From Acanthacorydalis orientalis (taxonomy: Eukaryota > Arthropoda > Insecta > Megaloptera > Corydalidae), in contig CM068322.1 of the NCBI GenBank assembly GCA_034766995.1, positions 33,145,439 to 33,209,438 on the forward strand: a stretch of 64,000 bases of DNA, written 5' to 3'. Both the position numbers and the translations under genes were made by a program. Shown here piece by piece: positions 45,735-57,639 of the stretch. Position 1 is the stretch's first letter; each line of letters starts with the position of its first letter. The notes below the pieces were generated by a model, which saw only the letters and a list, made by a program, of their open reading frames with translations, made no database searches and was not told the DNA's origin.

Positions 45735-46600
45735 AAAAGGCCTAAAAACATATTAACAAAGAAACTCTTTAAAAAACGTAATTGTTTTTGTGTTACACAG
45801 TTTTTATTGAATCGTGTAAATGTTATATTCCGTGAATTAACAAAGAAAATCTTATTGTTCTGTGTACGCAGTTTTTATTGAATCGCCTAAATTTGATATT
45901 CTGTGAATTAATAAAGAAAATCCTTAAAAAATCTAATTGTTTTTGTGTTTCGCCATTTTATATTAAATCCTGGAAAATTTATATTCCGTGAATTAACAAA
46001 GAAAATCTTTAGAAAATCTGATTATTTTTGTCTTACGCAGTTATTATTGAAGCCTGTAAATTTTATATTCTTCGAATTAACAAAGATAATTTTTAAAAAA
46101 TCTTATTGTTCTTGTGTTTCGAAACTTTTATTAAATCATGTAAAATTTATATCCGTGAATTAACAAAGAAAATCTTTAAAAATCTAATTGCTTTTGTGTT
46201 TCGCAATTTTTAATAAATCCTGGAAAATTTATATTCTGTGAATTAACAAAGAAAATCTTTAGAAAATCTGATTATTTTTATCTTACACAGTCATTATTGA
46301 CTCCTGTAAATTTTATATTCTTCGAATTAACAAAGAAAATCTTTAACAAATCTTATTGTTTTCGTGTTTCGAAATTTTTATTAAATCATGTAAAATTTAT
46401 ATTCCGTGAATTAACAATGAAAATATTAAAAAATCTTATTGGTTTTGTGTTTCACAGATTTTATTGAATCCTGTAAATTTTATATTCTGTGAATTAACAA
46501 AGAAAATCTTTAAAAAAATTGACTATTTTCGTCTTTCTCAGTATTTATTGAATCCTGTAAAATTTAAATTCTGTGACTTAAATAATGTTTGAAATTACAC
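45735..46600 (+). repeat. 83-bp tandem array (about 10.5 units) with a 250-bp higher-order period
   Basis: Units share ATTCTGTGAATTAACAAAGA, AAATCTTTAAAAAATCT, TTTTTGTGTTTCGCAG and TTTATTGAATCCTGTAAA. The GAATTAACAAAG marker recurs near 45752, 45836, 45906, 45990, 46076, 46158, 46240, 46326, 46409 and 46492. Variant-specific words (AAATCCTGGAAAATTTAT, then CTTACGCAGTTATTATTGA, then AAATCATGTAAAATTTAT) repeat in the same order every third unit: the first lies at about 45965 and again at about 46215. Frames across it are non-coding. Confidence 0.88.
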
Positions 46601-46614
46601 AGAAAAATCTATTA

Positions 46615-46790
46615 TTCACAAACCACTTTCCGAAGATAATGGCATCGCCATCGAAATATTCACACGCACACAGCTATCAAAATTCTATATTTACTGAACA
46701 ATTTTTGTTAGAAAAACTATCTGTGAGGTCAGTCGAAAAGTAATTTGTGAAAGCGAATTTTAGCCACAGTACCAAAACTAATTGTATTAA
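46615..46790 (-). mobile_element. Foldback-like repeat, right arm
   Basis: AAGATAATGGCATCGCCATC, GAAATATTCACACG, TTTTTGTTAGAAAAACTATC, TGTGAGGTCAGTCGAAAAGT and AATTTTAGCCACAGTACC at the outer end. Confidence 0.68.
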
Positions 46791-47028
46791 TGCCTACTTT
46801 TATAACATACACATTACAAAAAAAAATATTATACAAAAAAAAACAATTCAAATAAATTTTTACCGCAGATGTATTATTATATATCAAACAAAATATGTTC
46901 AGGTCTGAAACAAAAAACGTATCTTGAATAAAAGTAGTAAAAGTAAATATGAATAAAATAAAACTGAAGCGAGGAAAAAATTCCAGGAAAAATTCCCCAT
47001 AGGAAAAAAATGAATATATAATTCTTAC

Positions 47029-47099
<71 letters not shown>

Positions 47100-47540
47100 A
47101 ATAAACTGCATTTCCGTCTGAAATAAGAAGCAAACCAATTCTGTTATTGACATTCGTTTTAAAAAAAAGTATACGTTTGTTTCAAAGTCGGAATGAAAAA
47201 TTAAATATTAACCGTACAATTCCTGTCCGGTTATTCTGATACTAGAGAAAAGAAAAATAAAACTAAAACAGTTCGAAATTATGACCCCACAATGAAAGAC
47301 AGCATCACTGTATTGTTCTCTAATACTGAATTGAAATAACGATCCATTTACAAGAGATCGAATAATACGAACTTGGCGTGATATCAAGTGATAAAAGTAT
47401 TAAATAAACGTACTGTCGTGTCGTTCCTTATTTCATTTTGATGCGTTGTTCTCCTTTTGTTTGATAAAATAAAAAAAAGAACCCGACAATGAATACAGAG
47501 AGATGTGTTATGTTCGCATTCAGTTTTAATAATTCATTCA
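46791..47540. other. AT-rich stretch, no gene seen
   Basis: Only the (TA)n tract at 47036-47094 is notable. Confidence 0.45.
47036..47094. repeat. (TA)n microsatellite
   Basis: About 29 units. Confidence 0.97.
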
Positions 47541-47790
47541 TCGTTATAGTTTTATAACGACGATCTTTCCGTTATACGACGTCGTTAATTTTGCATTTCA
47601 TACATTTTTATACGTCTACGGGTATAAAAGAATATCAAGAAGTAATTAGCAAGTTTAGATTATGGACGGAGATGCACGGGAAACGTTAAAATGAAAAGAT
47701 AAAACGGGCGTGTTTTCTGTTGCTCGGCTCGATTTTCATATTAATAACCGATACAATGCCGTCGAGATTTGTTTTATCATAAATTCATGA
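47541..47790. other. Small GC-richer unique island
   Basis: CG-rich words with TTTAATTTTGCATTTCAT-type stretches, similar in texture to 28.0-29.0 kb. No frame. Confidence 0.25.
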
Positions 47791-48224
47791 AGTTTTTCCT
47801 ATATTTCTTTCACACAATGTAGTATCTTGTATGGGTTTTTTTTATGATTATAGACAGGGTAGTAGTTCTCTGTTCATTAGTGAAGATGATCAATCATGTT
47901 GAGTAAGTAATTACCTTACAACGCTCGTTTTTTTCGCGTTTAAATTTTATTATATATTTATATTTTTAGATTAATTGGAGTTTTTATTTTAGTATTAATA
48001 ATTACAGACTTTAATTAGTTATGAAAAATTAGAAACTGGGTAATTAACTAGACCTAGCAGTCGTAACATAACTCGCAGAATATTTTGATTAGAAATTCGA
48101 TTCCAGTCTTTTCCTTTTAAATCACTCGAGTTCCTTATAATACTGTTTTATCACTAGGACTCAATTTACTCCTGCAAATATATTTTTCATTTACTCGTTT
48201 AAAATTCTCTATTGACTTTTTTAT

Positions 48225-48307
48225 TCTACACGATGAGTATGCTCGACATTAAACAAAAAAATGCCATCTTTTCATGACGAGTATACTCGGCATGCATGCT
48301 TAAGGGG
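48225..48307. mobile_element. Solo end of the CGAGTATACTCG piggyBac-type family
   Basis: Ends CTTAAGGGG followed by TTAA (48308-48311). Reversed it reads CCCCTTAAGCATGCATGCCG, AGTATACTCGTCATGAAAAG, ATGGCATTTTTTTG and GTCGAGCATACTCATCG, matching the left half of 17041-17180. No partner end is found to the left. Confidence 0.75.
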
Positions 48308-48480
48308 TTAATGTGATGCTTTTCGGACGCCATCGTGTTCACTACTGATTAGTGAGGTTATGTCAACTGTTTGGTCTAAGATACATAGTGTTTTTAAATG
48401 TTAAGGTTTCAACTTCAAGATCCTAAAATAGAAAGTATTTTAATTTGAAACACTTATGATGGATTCAATTTGTAAGCATA
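48308..48480 (+). repeat. CCATCGTG repeat family, copy 3
   Basis: Starts GTTAATGTGATGCTTTTCGG, the same block as at 21069, and runs parallel to 21364-21545. A third partial copy (AAATCCTAAAACGATGAGAA then TTTATTCAATTTAAG) lies at 48655-48715. Here the repeat directly follows the piggyBac-type end. Confidence 0.6.
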
Positions 48481-49049
48481 TCTATTTATGTTTCAATAGT
48501 CTATTGAACCATTATTTTTCGTATCATTTTTATATACTTTTCGATATTATTTTCATTCCAAATGCTCTCTATTCTAAAACAAGCCATATTTACAATTATT
48601 CTGGACTTTATTTTAGTTACTGAATCGAAGACAAAGACAAGGCTGGTGCTTCTAAATCCTAAAACGATGAGAAAATACTTTAATTGAGAACAGAGTTAGG
48701 ATTTATTCAATTTAAGGGAACAGAATTAATTATTATTTATATATATATATATATATAATGTTTAAGGAATAAATGAACAAAGATATCCAAACTCGATAGT
48801 TTTTTTCCTTAATGGAAACTCTAACATATTTCCGGATACCTTCACAGTATTTATCACAAACTGAACAGTAATAACAGTAAACGTTAAAGCACCGGATGCA
48901 AGAAAAAAAAATATATCCAACGTAAAATAATGATAGAATATTCATTCGTGCCATTAAGTTCATTCCAGTGTGACGTAGTGGTGGCACTTGACTTTAAAAT
49001 ATGCACGTCTGTGCTACGGAGCTAAACAATTTTTTTTCCTTTCATTTGA

Positions 49050-49400
49050 CTCCTTGAACAAATTTCTGTCGTTCGTTTGACAGGTCATCATTTCTAATGG
49101 ATTTCCTATAAAGCTTTTTCCAATAAAACGGCATCGATTTGTTTGAGGTGTACGCGCGAACGAACGTTCCAGCATACACGTTTCGTGTCCTCCCGGTCCC
49201 TTGCCGTCTGTTCCACCAAGATCCACTTCTTATAAGTGTGTGTGTGTGTGTGTGTGACTCTGTATGAAAATCCAATAAATACGAAGCGTCGTCACGTTCC
49301 GCACGGTGATTAGCAGAATCGATCGAAAACGTTTAAGTCATCGGTCCGGTATTTCGGTCAATGATCGTATTGGCTCACTTCATCGAATTTATGATCAAAT
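49050..49400. other. GC-richer unique island
   Basis: Two overlapping minus frames (70 and 77 codons) without family match; contains a (TG)n at 49237-49254. Possible conserved non-coding DNA. Confidence 0.3.
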
Positions 49401-49814
49401 AATTTTTTATTAATATATTAGATTGGTCCGTGAGTTCTACTGGTGTACCACGGTGATATTTAGATATTAATTCAATGATTTAAATCGCATTTAAACATGT
49501 TCTACAATTAAAAGTTTATCAATATTCTTCATTAAAAAATATACACTTGGTTTCACTAATAAATTCGATTTTCACACCAGAATCTACAAAAAGTTCTGGT
49601 TAAAACGTTTAATAAATCTTTATTGATTATTGTTTCTCTCTTTTCCTCTAGGTCACTGTTTTTTTCCTTACTACCGGTTTTGTCTATTTAGACATTTTCT
49701 GATCGGTTCTAGTTGTCAATGTAGATTTTTCTAAATAGATGAAACCGACAGAAAAATTAAAAAAAACAGTGACTTGATAGAGAAAAAATAAACAATTCAA
49801 ATCCAGATACTAAA

Positions 49815-49920
49815 CAAATTACAAATACAATTATTGATTATATTTAATTGTTGCTTACACATATTTAGATAGTGATACCATCATCCTCGGAGTAGTAAGA
49901 TACAGAAAAGTCTAATCTTG
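49815..49920 (+). mobile_element. Foldback-like repeat, left arm
   Basis: ACAATTATTGATTATATTTA, ATTGTTGCTTACACATATTT, ATAGTGATACCATCATCCTC and GGAGTAGTAAGATACAG in left-arm order. Confidence 0.62.
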
Positions 49921-50342
49921 ATTGTTTTGTCTTTGTATTTACCTGTTATTTTATCAGAATACTCAAAACAACTGTTTCTGAATCTTTTTTTTTACACTCG
50001 GAAGATAAATATTGGCCTGCAAATATTTTTATATAATTTTATTTCTTTGTGGCAGACTTTTCAGTTCAATACAATTACTATTTTTTAAATCACTTCTAAT
50101 TTATTTAAAAAATGTTTACTTTTATTATTAACGAAAGAGAGTATACGATTTTTATGTAAAAATTATAAGAAATTTATTCAAAATATTGGACTCACTGAAG
50201 CTTAAGAGTAAGACAATTTTTACACATTTTAACATTGTATTTTGTGGGTAGCTTTTATAAACTTTTCTAGTAAAAATTTAAGAACTTACATTTTACTCCG
50301 ACTATTTATGAGTATAATTTGTTAATTTTTGTTACTTTTTAG

Positions 50343-50436
50343 GGGCGAGCAAGTGTTAATGAGCGGTGGGCGAAGACTTCCCCCAAGGTGTGTGGGGGGA
50401 GTGACGATTGCAGAGAGCAGGAGTCAACGCCTCCTG
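50343..50436 (+). CDS. Candidate small exon of an unidentified gene
   Basis: TTTTTGTTACTTTTTAG acceptor (ends 50342) and GTAATA donor (50437) enclose 94 GC-rich bases in AT-rich DNA. Two frames are open: GRASVNERWAKTSPKVCGGS onward, and GEQVLMSGGRRLPPRCVGGV onward. The second is the one compatible with splicing from the exon at 32583-32726 (phase 2). Neither is recognised. It could also be part of a GC-rich repeat. Confidence 0.33.
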
Positions 50437-50957
50437 GTAATAATAATTATTATGCTATTTAATGATTGTATTTAATCATTCAACTGGACTAATTTAATTA
50501 AAGTTTAAAATAATTCAACTATCAGTTCGTAAACGTACAAGAATCGAAAAATCAGAACTGATCCTTTGAAAAACTACATCGTATGCAACAATAAAATTCC
50601 CATTTAGACGAACAATACCTGTTCAGTGGAAAAAATATGCTGCTCGTTACTTACATAATATCGGAATTCAGCAAATAAGCTTACATTGAAGTGGATGATA
50701 AAGGGAAAGCTTTTAATTATTTCGAAACGAGCCAATCTTTTGTTTCGTACTCAAACATAAAACTTTTCGTCTTTGTGTTATTAACAACTTACCGCTCGTT
50801 CAGATACAAAAACCGACCACCCACACACTTAATGTGTGTGTGTGTATGTTTTCGTGAAACTTTTCGAATTGGAAACTTTGCAATTGACTTGTAAATGCCT
50901 AATGATATTTATGTGTTAACTTCTGAGACCGCCTATTTGTAAATAGGTACACATTTA

Positions 50958-50991
50958 TATTAATATGTATATATATATATATTTACACACA

Positions 50992-51027
<36 letters not shown>
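50958..51027. repeat. (TA)n microsatellite, interrupted
   Basis: TA blocks separated by TTTACACACATATATG. Confidence 0.95.
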
Positions 51028-51031
<4 letters not shown>

Positions 51032-51069
51032 CTAGTCCTTCTCGACAAATTACAGTTAATTTATATTCA

Positions 51070-51400
51070 AATGTTGATTCGTTGCGAGTCGTGTTATTTA
51101 TGCGAGTAAATAATGATTTAACGTTTATTTACGGATGAACGTATAAATCTTCTGCAGCGAAACGGCCGACTTTTCCGAGAATCCGTGGAAACGCGGCGGT
51201 CGTATTTCTATTTTATTCCCTTTACAGATTTATATCCTATTAAGGAACGCACTTTACGAGCTCTGTACGTTCCTCCTGTCTCGGCGTTTCTGTCTTCTGA
51301 CTTAAGCTGTACAGGAGTGTGACGAGTGTGAAGAATAGTGAAAGGGTGACTAAATTCTGTGATTAAAGCGTTTCGGTCGACTTAAAAAAAATTAAGAGCC
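51070..51400. other. GC-richer island
   Basis: CG-rich words near 51160-51200 and a polypyrimidine-AG at 51217-51229 followed by short open frames. No donor or family supports an exon. Confidence 0.3.
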
Positions 51401-51472
51401 ATTTCTTCAGGTTATAAATGAACAAGCGTGGTTTATTGCAAACATAAAATTTGATTTAGGATGTTGGTGTGT

Positions 51473-51475
51473 ATA

Positions 51476-51518
<43 letters not shown>

Positions 51519-51521
51519 AGT

Positions 51522-51557
<36 letters not shown>
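51473..51557. repeat. Two adjacent (TA)n blocks
   Basis: 51473-51516 and 51528-51557, separated by CAAGTTGTTTTA. Confidence 0.97.
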
Positions 51558-51559
<2 letters not shown>

Positions 51560-51951
51560 AGTACAAATAAATTATATTTATTGATCAAAATAAAGACCAT
51601 TCGCCTACAAACGTTTTTTTCAACGGAAAACTAGATTGTTTATTCCTACAAGATAGAATTCTGGCCACGAACAGATTTGATATTTCGAGCAGTTTCTGTT
51701 GCTTTAGGTCCCAATTTAAACACATACAACAAAATCACGCGAATTTACTTTTTTTGCAATGACTTATTTAAGAGGCTGTATCCAATAATACTAAAGAATG
51801 AAAACAATAGACATAATCTGAAATCAGTGGTGCTAATTTCATTGTTAACAATGATGTATCACATAACTCTAACAAAAGATGACTGTAAGTAGAAAAATCG
51901 GCGCCAACCTTAAAAAATCACAAAAACCGCATTTATTTTTGCACTTACCTA

Positions 51952-51952
<1 letters not shown>

Positions 51953-51989
<37 letters not shown>
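51953..51989. repeat. (TA)n microsatellite
   Basis: About 18 units. Confidence 0.97.
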
Positions 51990-51991
<2 letters not shown>

Positions 51992-52416
51992 TTTATCACA
52001 TTAGCATCTCTCACACATCTCTATTAATATGTTCACATACTTTAACTGAAACTAATGACACATACATAGGCATGACCTTCTAGGGGAGTTTAATATCTAT
52101 TAGCGTATGCACAAGGTCTACAGTCTGTATTCAGTTTGTCGTACGCACGCACATTATAACAACCGTAAATTGAGCAGTAAATTGTATCGAATTGTCTGCC
52201 AAATTAGAGTTTAAGGGATCTGTTTTACAAATAGTTTTATACAGTTTTAGATACGAGCACTAATACGTTCAGTCTTTGCGATGTGTGCATACTTTTACAG
52301 CAATGGAATTGAACTGGCAGTTCAATCGACGTTTGAATTCAATCGTACTTTTTCAACTTCACTTGATGTAATTTCAATTTGGTTACAATTCGTCGAGAAT
52401 TGAAATATTGGTCGAT

Positions 52417-52421
<5 letters not shown>

Positions 52422-52480
<59 letters not shown>
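52422..52480. repeat. (TA)n microsatellite
   Basis: About 29 units. Confidence 0.97.
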
Positions 52481-52481
<1 letters not shown>

Positions 52482-52793
52482 TGCATAAGTGACTCAGATT
52501 TTAATAAAGAAGTACGTTTACTGTCAGCATATGAAACTAAATTAATAAATAACGTTCACTGTTGCGGAAAAACGTTTTTTCTAAATGTATATGAAATATA
52601 CATATATATATATATATATAATATTTTTAGAGATAATTTATTCAAATATATACAAGTGTTTATTCAATGTCATCCCAGCTGAAAAAGTGTATGTATTCAT
52701 GTGATTCTAGGCGTATATTTTCACATTAATCATCATTTAAATGTAGCAGATGATTATTTTGATATAAAGAAATGTTTACACATATTAAACATA

Positions 52794-52796
<3 letters not shown>

Positions 52797-52837
<41 letters not shown>
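52797..52837. repeat. (TA)n microsatellite
   Basis: About 20 units. Confidence 0.97.
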
Positions 52838-52839
<2 letters not shown>

Positions 52840-53164
52840 GTTCAAATCAAATTAAAGCACACTACGCATCTAAATTTGATTATATTTTGTACAGAAAATC
52901 ACATCTTTACCGTTAAAGATTTTAGAGGAATATTATAAAAATATATAGTAAGTAAGTACAGAAAATATTATCTGTTTTGTATATAAGTTTCTGGTACAAT
53001 TGCTTGAATAGTTTTACAGATTTTTCGACACAGAATTTTATGAAATAAAAAGTTGTAAATTTATTATGAAGAAATCTCTAATGTTAAATTCGACTGATAG
53101 ATATTAAATTTTTATTATGGTGTACGTATCAAATGTTTGATATTAAATATCTGTTTGATATTCT

Positions 53165-53300
53165 TATTATTATATCTGTAAATATATGTTTGATATTAGA
53201 TCGATATACGCATGAACAACAATTAAAAATGATTAGTAAGCATTTATTAAAAATTTTTGTCAGTAAAATTTTTGTGGTTTGTTGGATGCAGAATTATTTA
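53165..53300 (-). mobile_element. Foldback-like repeat, right arm
   Basis: ATACGCATGAACAACAATTA, AAAATGATTAGTAAGCATTT, AAAATTTTTGTCAGTAAAAT and a TGTGGTTTGTTGG block. Confidence 0.65.
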
Positions 53301-54150
53301 TTTACAAAAATAAAAAAATAAAATTTACATAGTAAAAAATTAAGAAAAGAAAATGCTTATATATAGACTTCGAAATAATTGAAATATTTATTAGAGAAGA
53401 ATAAAATCAAAGAGAGATTCTAAATTTTGTCTAGAGAATAGTTATTAATCATCGAAAAAATCATTCATATTCGACTTTTCGAAGAATCTAAGACTGTTTT
53501 AAAAAGAAATGTAGAACTTAATGATACATCAATTATTAATAGGATTAAAATGAAATATTTGATAACTGTGCACTGTAAACGATGACGGGTTACTGAATAT
53601 AAAATTAAAAGAACTTAGACGAGATCCTAAAGAAGTAATTTCTCAACGGAACGAACAAAATATTAATAAACTTAAACTAAACTTCAATTAGTTAATTAAT
53701 GTACCATGAATCATTTTACAGATGTTTATAGTATGTGAATAATTACACAGAAGCTTCTAATTGAACATTTTTATACTTATTTTTTCACGAATGTCTGCCT
53801 CTCGGTTTTGTAGTTACATGGTTGATCAGAGTGTATAATTAATTTAATTAACAGCTTAGATTAAAGCATATCTCTGAAACGTAACAGTCTTACATTTTAT
53901 TTCATATCAAGAGCATATTTTTATTTTGTAAAAAAGTATCAAACTAAATACGTTTTCATCTAACACTTTTTCTGATATTAAACTTAATTATCACTATCAA
54001 AAAAATAATAGGTGATTCTATTGAATGTTTTATTTCCATGACCTGATAAAATATCTCCTCACACATTTATTCAATAACAGATAAAAAAATAGATGTTCAA
54101 TACTCGAGTATCTTTTTTTTCTACACATATATTCCAAACATGAACTGTAC
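53301..54150. other. AT-rich stretch, no gene seen
   Basis: Nothing supported. Confidence 0.45.
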
Positions 54151-54284
54151 AAGTAAACAGCGCCATTATACGAATCTCGATACAATTTCTTAGCCGTTCG
54201 ATATATTCTTTTGTTCCTGCAAGGACGTTACGAACGTAGATATCGAAAGGAAAAGTCAGAAAAGATACGAAATTATTTTCCTCT

Positions 54285-54350
54285 GGCGAGATTCGCACCG
54301 ACGGACGTCGAATTAGCATATCAACTATACAAGATTGAGATGTTATCCTG
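54285..54350 (-). repeat. Possible tRNA-derived SINE head
   Basis: On the minus strand a perfect A-box consensus TAGTTGATATG (54327-54317) is followed by a B-box-like GGTGCGAATCT (54299-54289). The spacing is about half that of a real tRNA and no cloverleaf closes, so this is not a tRNA gene. A degraded SINE promoter is possible. Confidence 0.3.
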
Positions 54351-54714
54351 GTCAATAAAATGCTGACTATTTATTTTTATTGCTTTTGCTAGACGTGGGG
54401 GAGAAACGAAATGGAAAAAAATCGTTTGACGTAGGTAGGTTTTTTTGACTTCAGTTTTTGCAGTGTCGGATTTAAACTTTTCTTCGCATAGTTTTTTCTG
54501 CACACTGGTAGAAAATATAGTAATCTTTATTGACAGGAAATGTGTGCTTTTATCTTTGAATCATTTGAACTGATCCGATTGATTAGATAAATAAAGTACG
54601 ATACGGATTCGTTCAGAGATTATTTTTTAATATTCTTAAGAACACTCACACATATATTAACTGTTTACTGATTTAATTTTCTGTTTTTTACAAATATTTT
54701 TTTTTAATAATATC

Positions 54715-55015
54715 AAACAATCAACTGTCTGATTAGAATTTTTTTGAATGGGTGAAAAATACATGTGTGAAAGTGAATTTAGACACAGTTCCAGAACTAA
54801 ATTGTGTCTGCAAACTGTTTTGAAAATAAAACAAGTATTTTATTTAAAAAAATAGACTTTTCTCTACTATGGAGTTCTGTAAATGATAGACACGTCATTG
54901 AAACGTTCATAAAAATGATATTCAATGATTTATTCAGTAATTTTGGTTTGCGGGAAGAAAAAAGTAAATAATTTGTGAAACTGAAAAAATCAGGACAAAC
55001 GATTTTCACTCATTT
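54715..55015 (-). mobile_element. Two foldback-like arms in a row
   Basis: 54715-54805: TCTGATTAGAATTTTTTTGA, GTGTGAAAGTGAATTTAGAC, ACAGTTCCAGAACTAAA (outer end of a right arm). 54870-55010: CACGTCATTGAAACGTTCAT, ATGATATTCAATGATTTATT, TTTGGTTTGCGG and a TTTGTGAAACTG end. Confidence 0.62.
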
Positions 55016-55310
55016 TTAAGAACACCAAGTGTATATAAAAATAGAACAATCGTCCGACCTTACTCCTTAACCCATTTTTTAATCGATTTTCTTTAACAAT
55101 CAGCTGTTTATATCAGAAACATGAAGTTAATATATGAAAATTATACTCTTAAACATCTATGTGTTTTTTTTACGAAATTATAATTTCTTTACCGTTTTGA
55201 TTCTTCAATTATATATTTAAATTTTTCAGAGTTAATAAGGTTTTTTTATTTGTTATAAAACAATAAAACGAGATAATAATAGGGTTGTTTTAGCATGCAT
55301 GCGTATATTG

Positions 55311-56467
55311 CCCTGATCAAAAAGTTTCAGGGATTTCTATTTTAAAAAAGAACCGCGCAGACACAACATTAACATTTTTTTAAATGATAATGTTGGTAAT
55401 CTTTTAACTGTAATTTATAATAAAAATTATTGCAATTTGTCAAACCATCCGTGAACAGCTGATGTTTTGTCGAATTTTACTATGTTTAAATTTATCAAAC
55501 AGCGAGTTTGAATTAAATTTTGTGTTAAAAACGAAATTTCTTGTACTGACACGTTCAAAATGCTTGAAAAAGTATTTTGAAATGAGTATTTATCGAAAAT
55601 GCGGATATACTAGCGATACAGTTTGTTTAATAATGACTGAGAGAAGGGAGAAACACACACCATCGTTCGGGACAGCCGTCACATCAAACGATAAAGAACT
55701 TGTTCAAAATGTGAATGATTTGATTCTGAATAATCTGTAACTGACTGTGTAAGAGATTGGTGATGATGTTGTCATAGCTTATCTATCTTTCCAGAGCATC
55801 TTGACAGACAGTTTTCACTTGAAACGTTTTGCAGAGAGATTTATACCAAGAACGCTAAATTTCGAGCAAAAACAGCGCCGCAAAGATGTTATTTCCGAAA
55901 TTATATCTGACGTATCTATGGATCCCACTTTCATAAAACGCATTATAACTGAAGATGAGACCCGGGTGTATGGATCTGACGTTGAAACAAAACAGAAATC
56001 GTGCGAATAGTGAAATAATGCTAACCGAAACTGAAATGAGAGCTTTAAAGTCGATCCAAGATCAAGGTTATCTTGATTATTTTCTTCGATTATTGTGGTG
56101 TGGTCCACAGAGTACTTCTTTTAGTGTCAAAGAGCCAATAAGGGATATTACTTAGGTGTTGGTTGTAGTGTAGAAGTACATATTGGAAAACGACTTATCG
56201 CTCTCCATTTTAATTCAGTTATAGAAAAGCACTTGTGTAAACAACGGATGGCGACTGTTGACTGAATTTTAGTGGGAAATGTTCACATTTCAAAATCACA
56301 TAAGATACATCTATCACTGCCCACAGCATACGCACCTAGAGCCATCTACAGGTGAACAGAGGCTTTCAATGCAAGCTCATATTACTTTGAAGGCAATACA
56401 TTTTTTTTGATGATCAATCAAATATTTTGTGTTTTATTTGAAAATTCCTAGAACTTTTTGATCAAAG
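55311..56467. mobile_element. Composite of two mariner fragments, head to head
   Basis: The outer ends match: left CCCTGATCAAAAAGTTTCAG, right (reversed) CTTTGATCAAAAAGTTCTAG. Left part (plus): a broken transposase with SEFELNFVLKTKFLVL near 55502, SILTDSFHLKRFAERFIPRT near 55797, IKRIITEDETRVYGSDVETK near 55935 (first catalytic aspartate) and KIKVILIIFFDYCGVVH near 56058. Right part (minus, 56400-56150): 5' UTR and start MESDKSFSN of a different mariner, matching 22575-22760. No second or third aspartate motif. Inactive. Confidence 0.85.

Positions 56468-56468
<1 letters not shown>

Positions 56469-56506
<38 letters not shown>
56469..56506. repeat. (TA)n microsatellite
   Basis: About 19 units, directly abutting the mariner end, as expected for a TA target. 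Confidence 0.97.
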
Positions 56507-56510
<4 letters not shown>

Positions 56511-56882
56511 GATTTGGTTGTATATAAACCGTGCATATCTACAAAGTTGTCTCGAAATATACACTAAACAATGTGTTAATGAAAAAGTACAGGTTCATTG
56601 CATGCAACTTGCAAATTAGACGGGCGTGTTGCATCGCGTGCTGGCGCACAGTATTTGTTACGCCACTGTTTGTAAGGCTACAATTTCAGAAACCATAAAC
56701 AGTAATTCGTGGTGGCTGTTGCATGCACGGAAATATCAAAACGATATTATTTCTTTTTTTAACGAAAACGAAACGAAATTCTGGTAAAAGAAGAAACGTA
56801 CGCACTTATAAACACAGATCTGCGTGGAAAAAGAGGAATAAATGTATAATTAGCTCGATGAAAGTTTAATCTGAACGAAAAG

Positions 56883-56917
<35 letters not shown>

Positions 56918-57143
56918 CGGGTCGATGTAGTCTATATCTGATTTATTTTTAATAAGGTATGGAAAGTTTGAAGGACGGACACGCCGATACTTGAGAATGA
57001 ATAAGGGAAGTTTTTAGATATTTTGATTATTTGAATGAGTGTTTTTTTTATAGAGCGTGTGTTCGAGTTGTATGTTTTAGTATATTTCTTTATAGAAAAA
57101 CTGTTTTTATTTTATTGTAAGGTTCATGTGTATAATCTGGTTG
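56507..57143. other. Unassigned, with a short (TA)n at 56886-56912
   Basis: GC-richer patch at 56615-56745 (GTGTTGCATCGCGTGCTGGC). No frame or family recognised. Confidence 0.4.
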
Positions 57144-57146
57144 ATA

Positions 57147-57196
<50 letters not shown>
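57144..57196. repeat. (TA)n microsatellite
   Basis: About 24 units after TGTGTA. Confidence 0.97.
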
Positions 57197-57198
<2 letters not shown>

Positions 57199-57639
57199 GA
57201 TGACTATTTATATTCAGTTATTAAATGTTGGTATTGAGAAATGCTCAATTATTTTAAAATAGAATGAACGGTTCTATTGTTCAAAATGTCTGTTTTCTCA
57301 GTATCGAAAATAAGAAGACAGAATGATATAAAAACCATGTTAGTATTTTTTTATATTTGATAGACCAATTAAATGATGAGAAGTAAAATATGATATGGCC
57401 AATTCTTTTGGCACATGCTGTGTTCTGACGGTTTTCGAATCCTCTTGAATCGTTTAACTTAAAACTTCCACTTAGTACTCTTATTACACTTATAACTCAT
57501 AAAACATTCAAATATTAAAAGTGCTTCTTTACTCATGGTTATATTGTGTCAGAGTATTACTGTCTGTTTCGATAATGACAGGTATATATGATTTTTGATG
57601 AGATTTTTATTAATTTTTAATAAAACCAATAGAACGGCG

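Noticed and set aside
49417..49450. TTAGATTGGTCCGTGAG as a mariner end
   Set aside because: Only the first ten bases fit the TTAGGTTGGT type; the next block (AATAATTG) is missing and no partner is found.
51217..51330. Terminal exon after CCCTTTACAG
   Set aside because: Two frames stay open only about 25-30 codons, no donor or polyA signal fits, and no family match.
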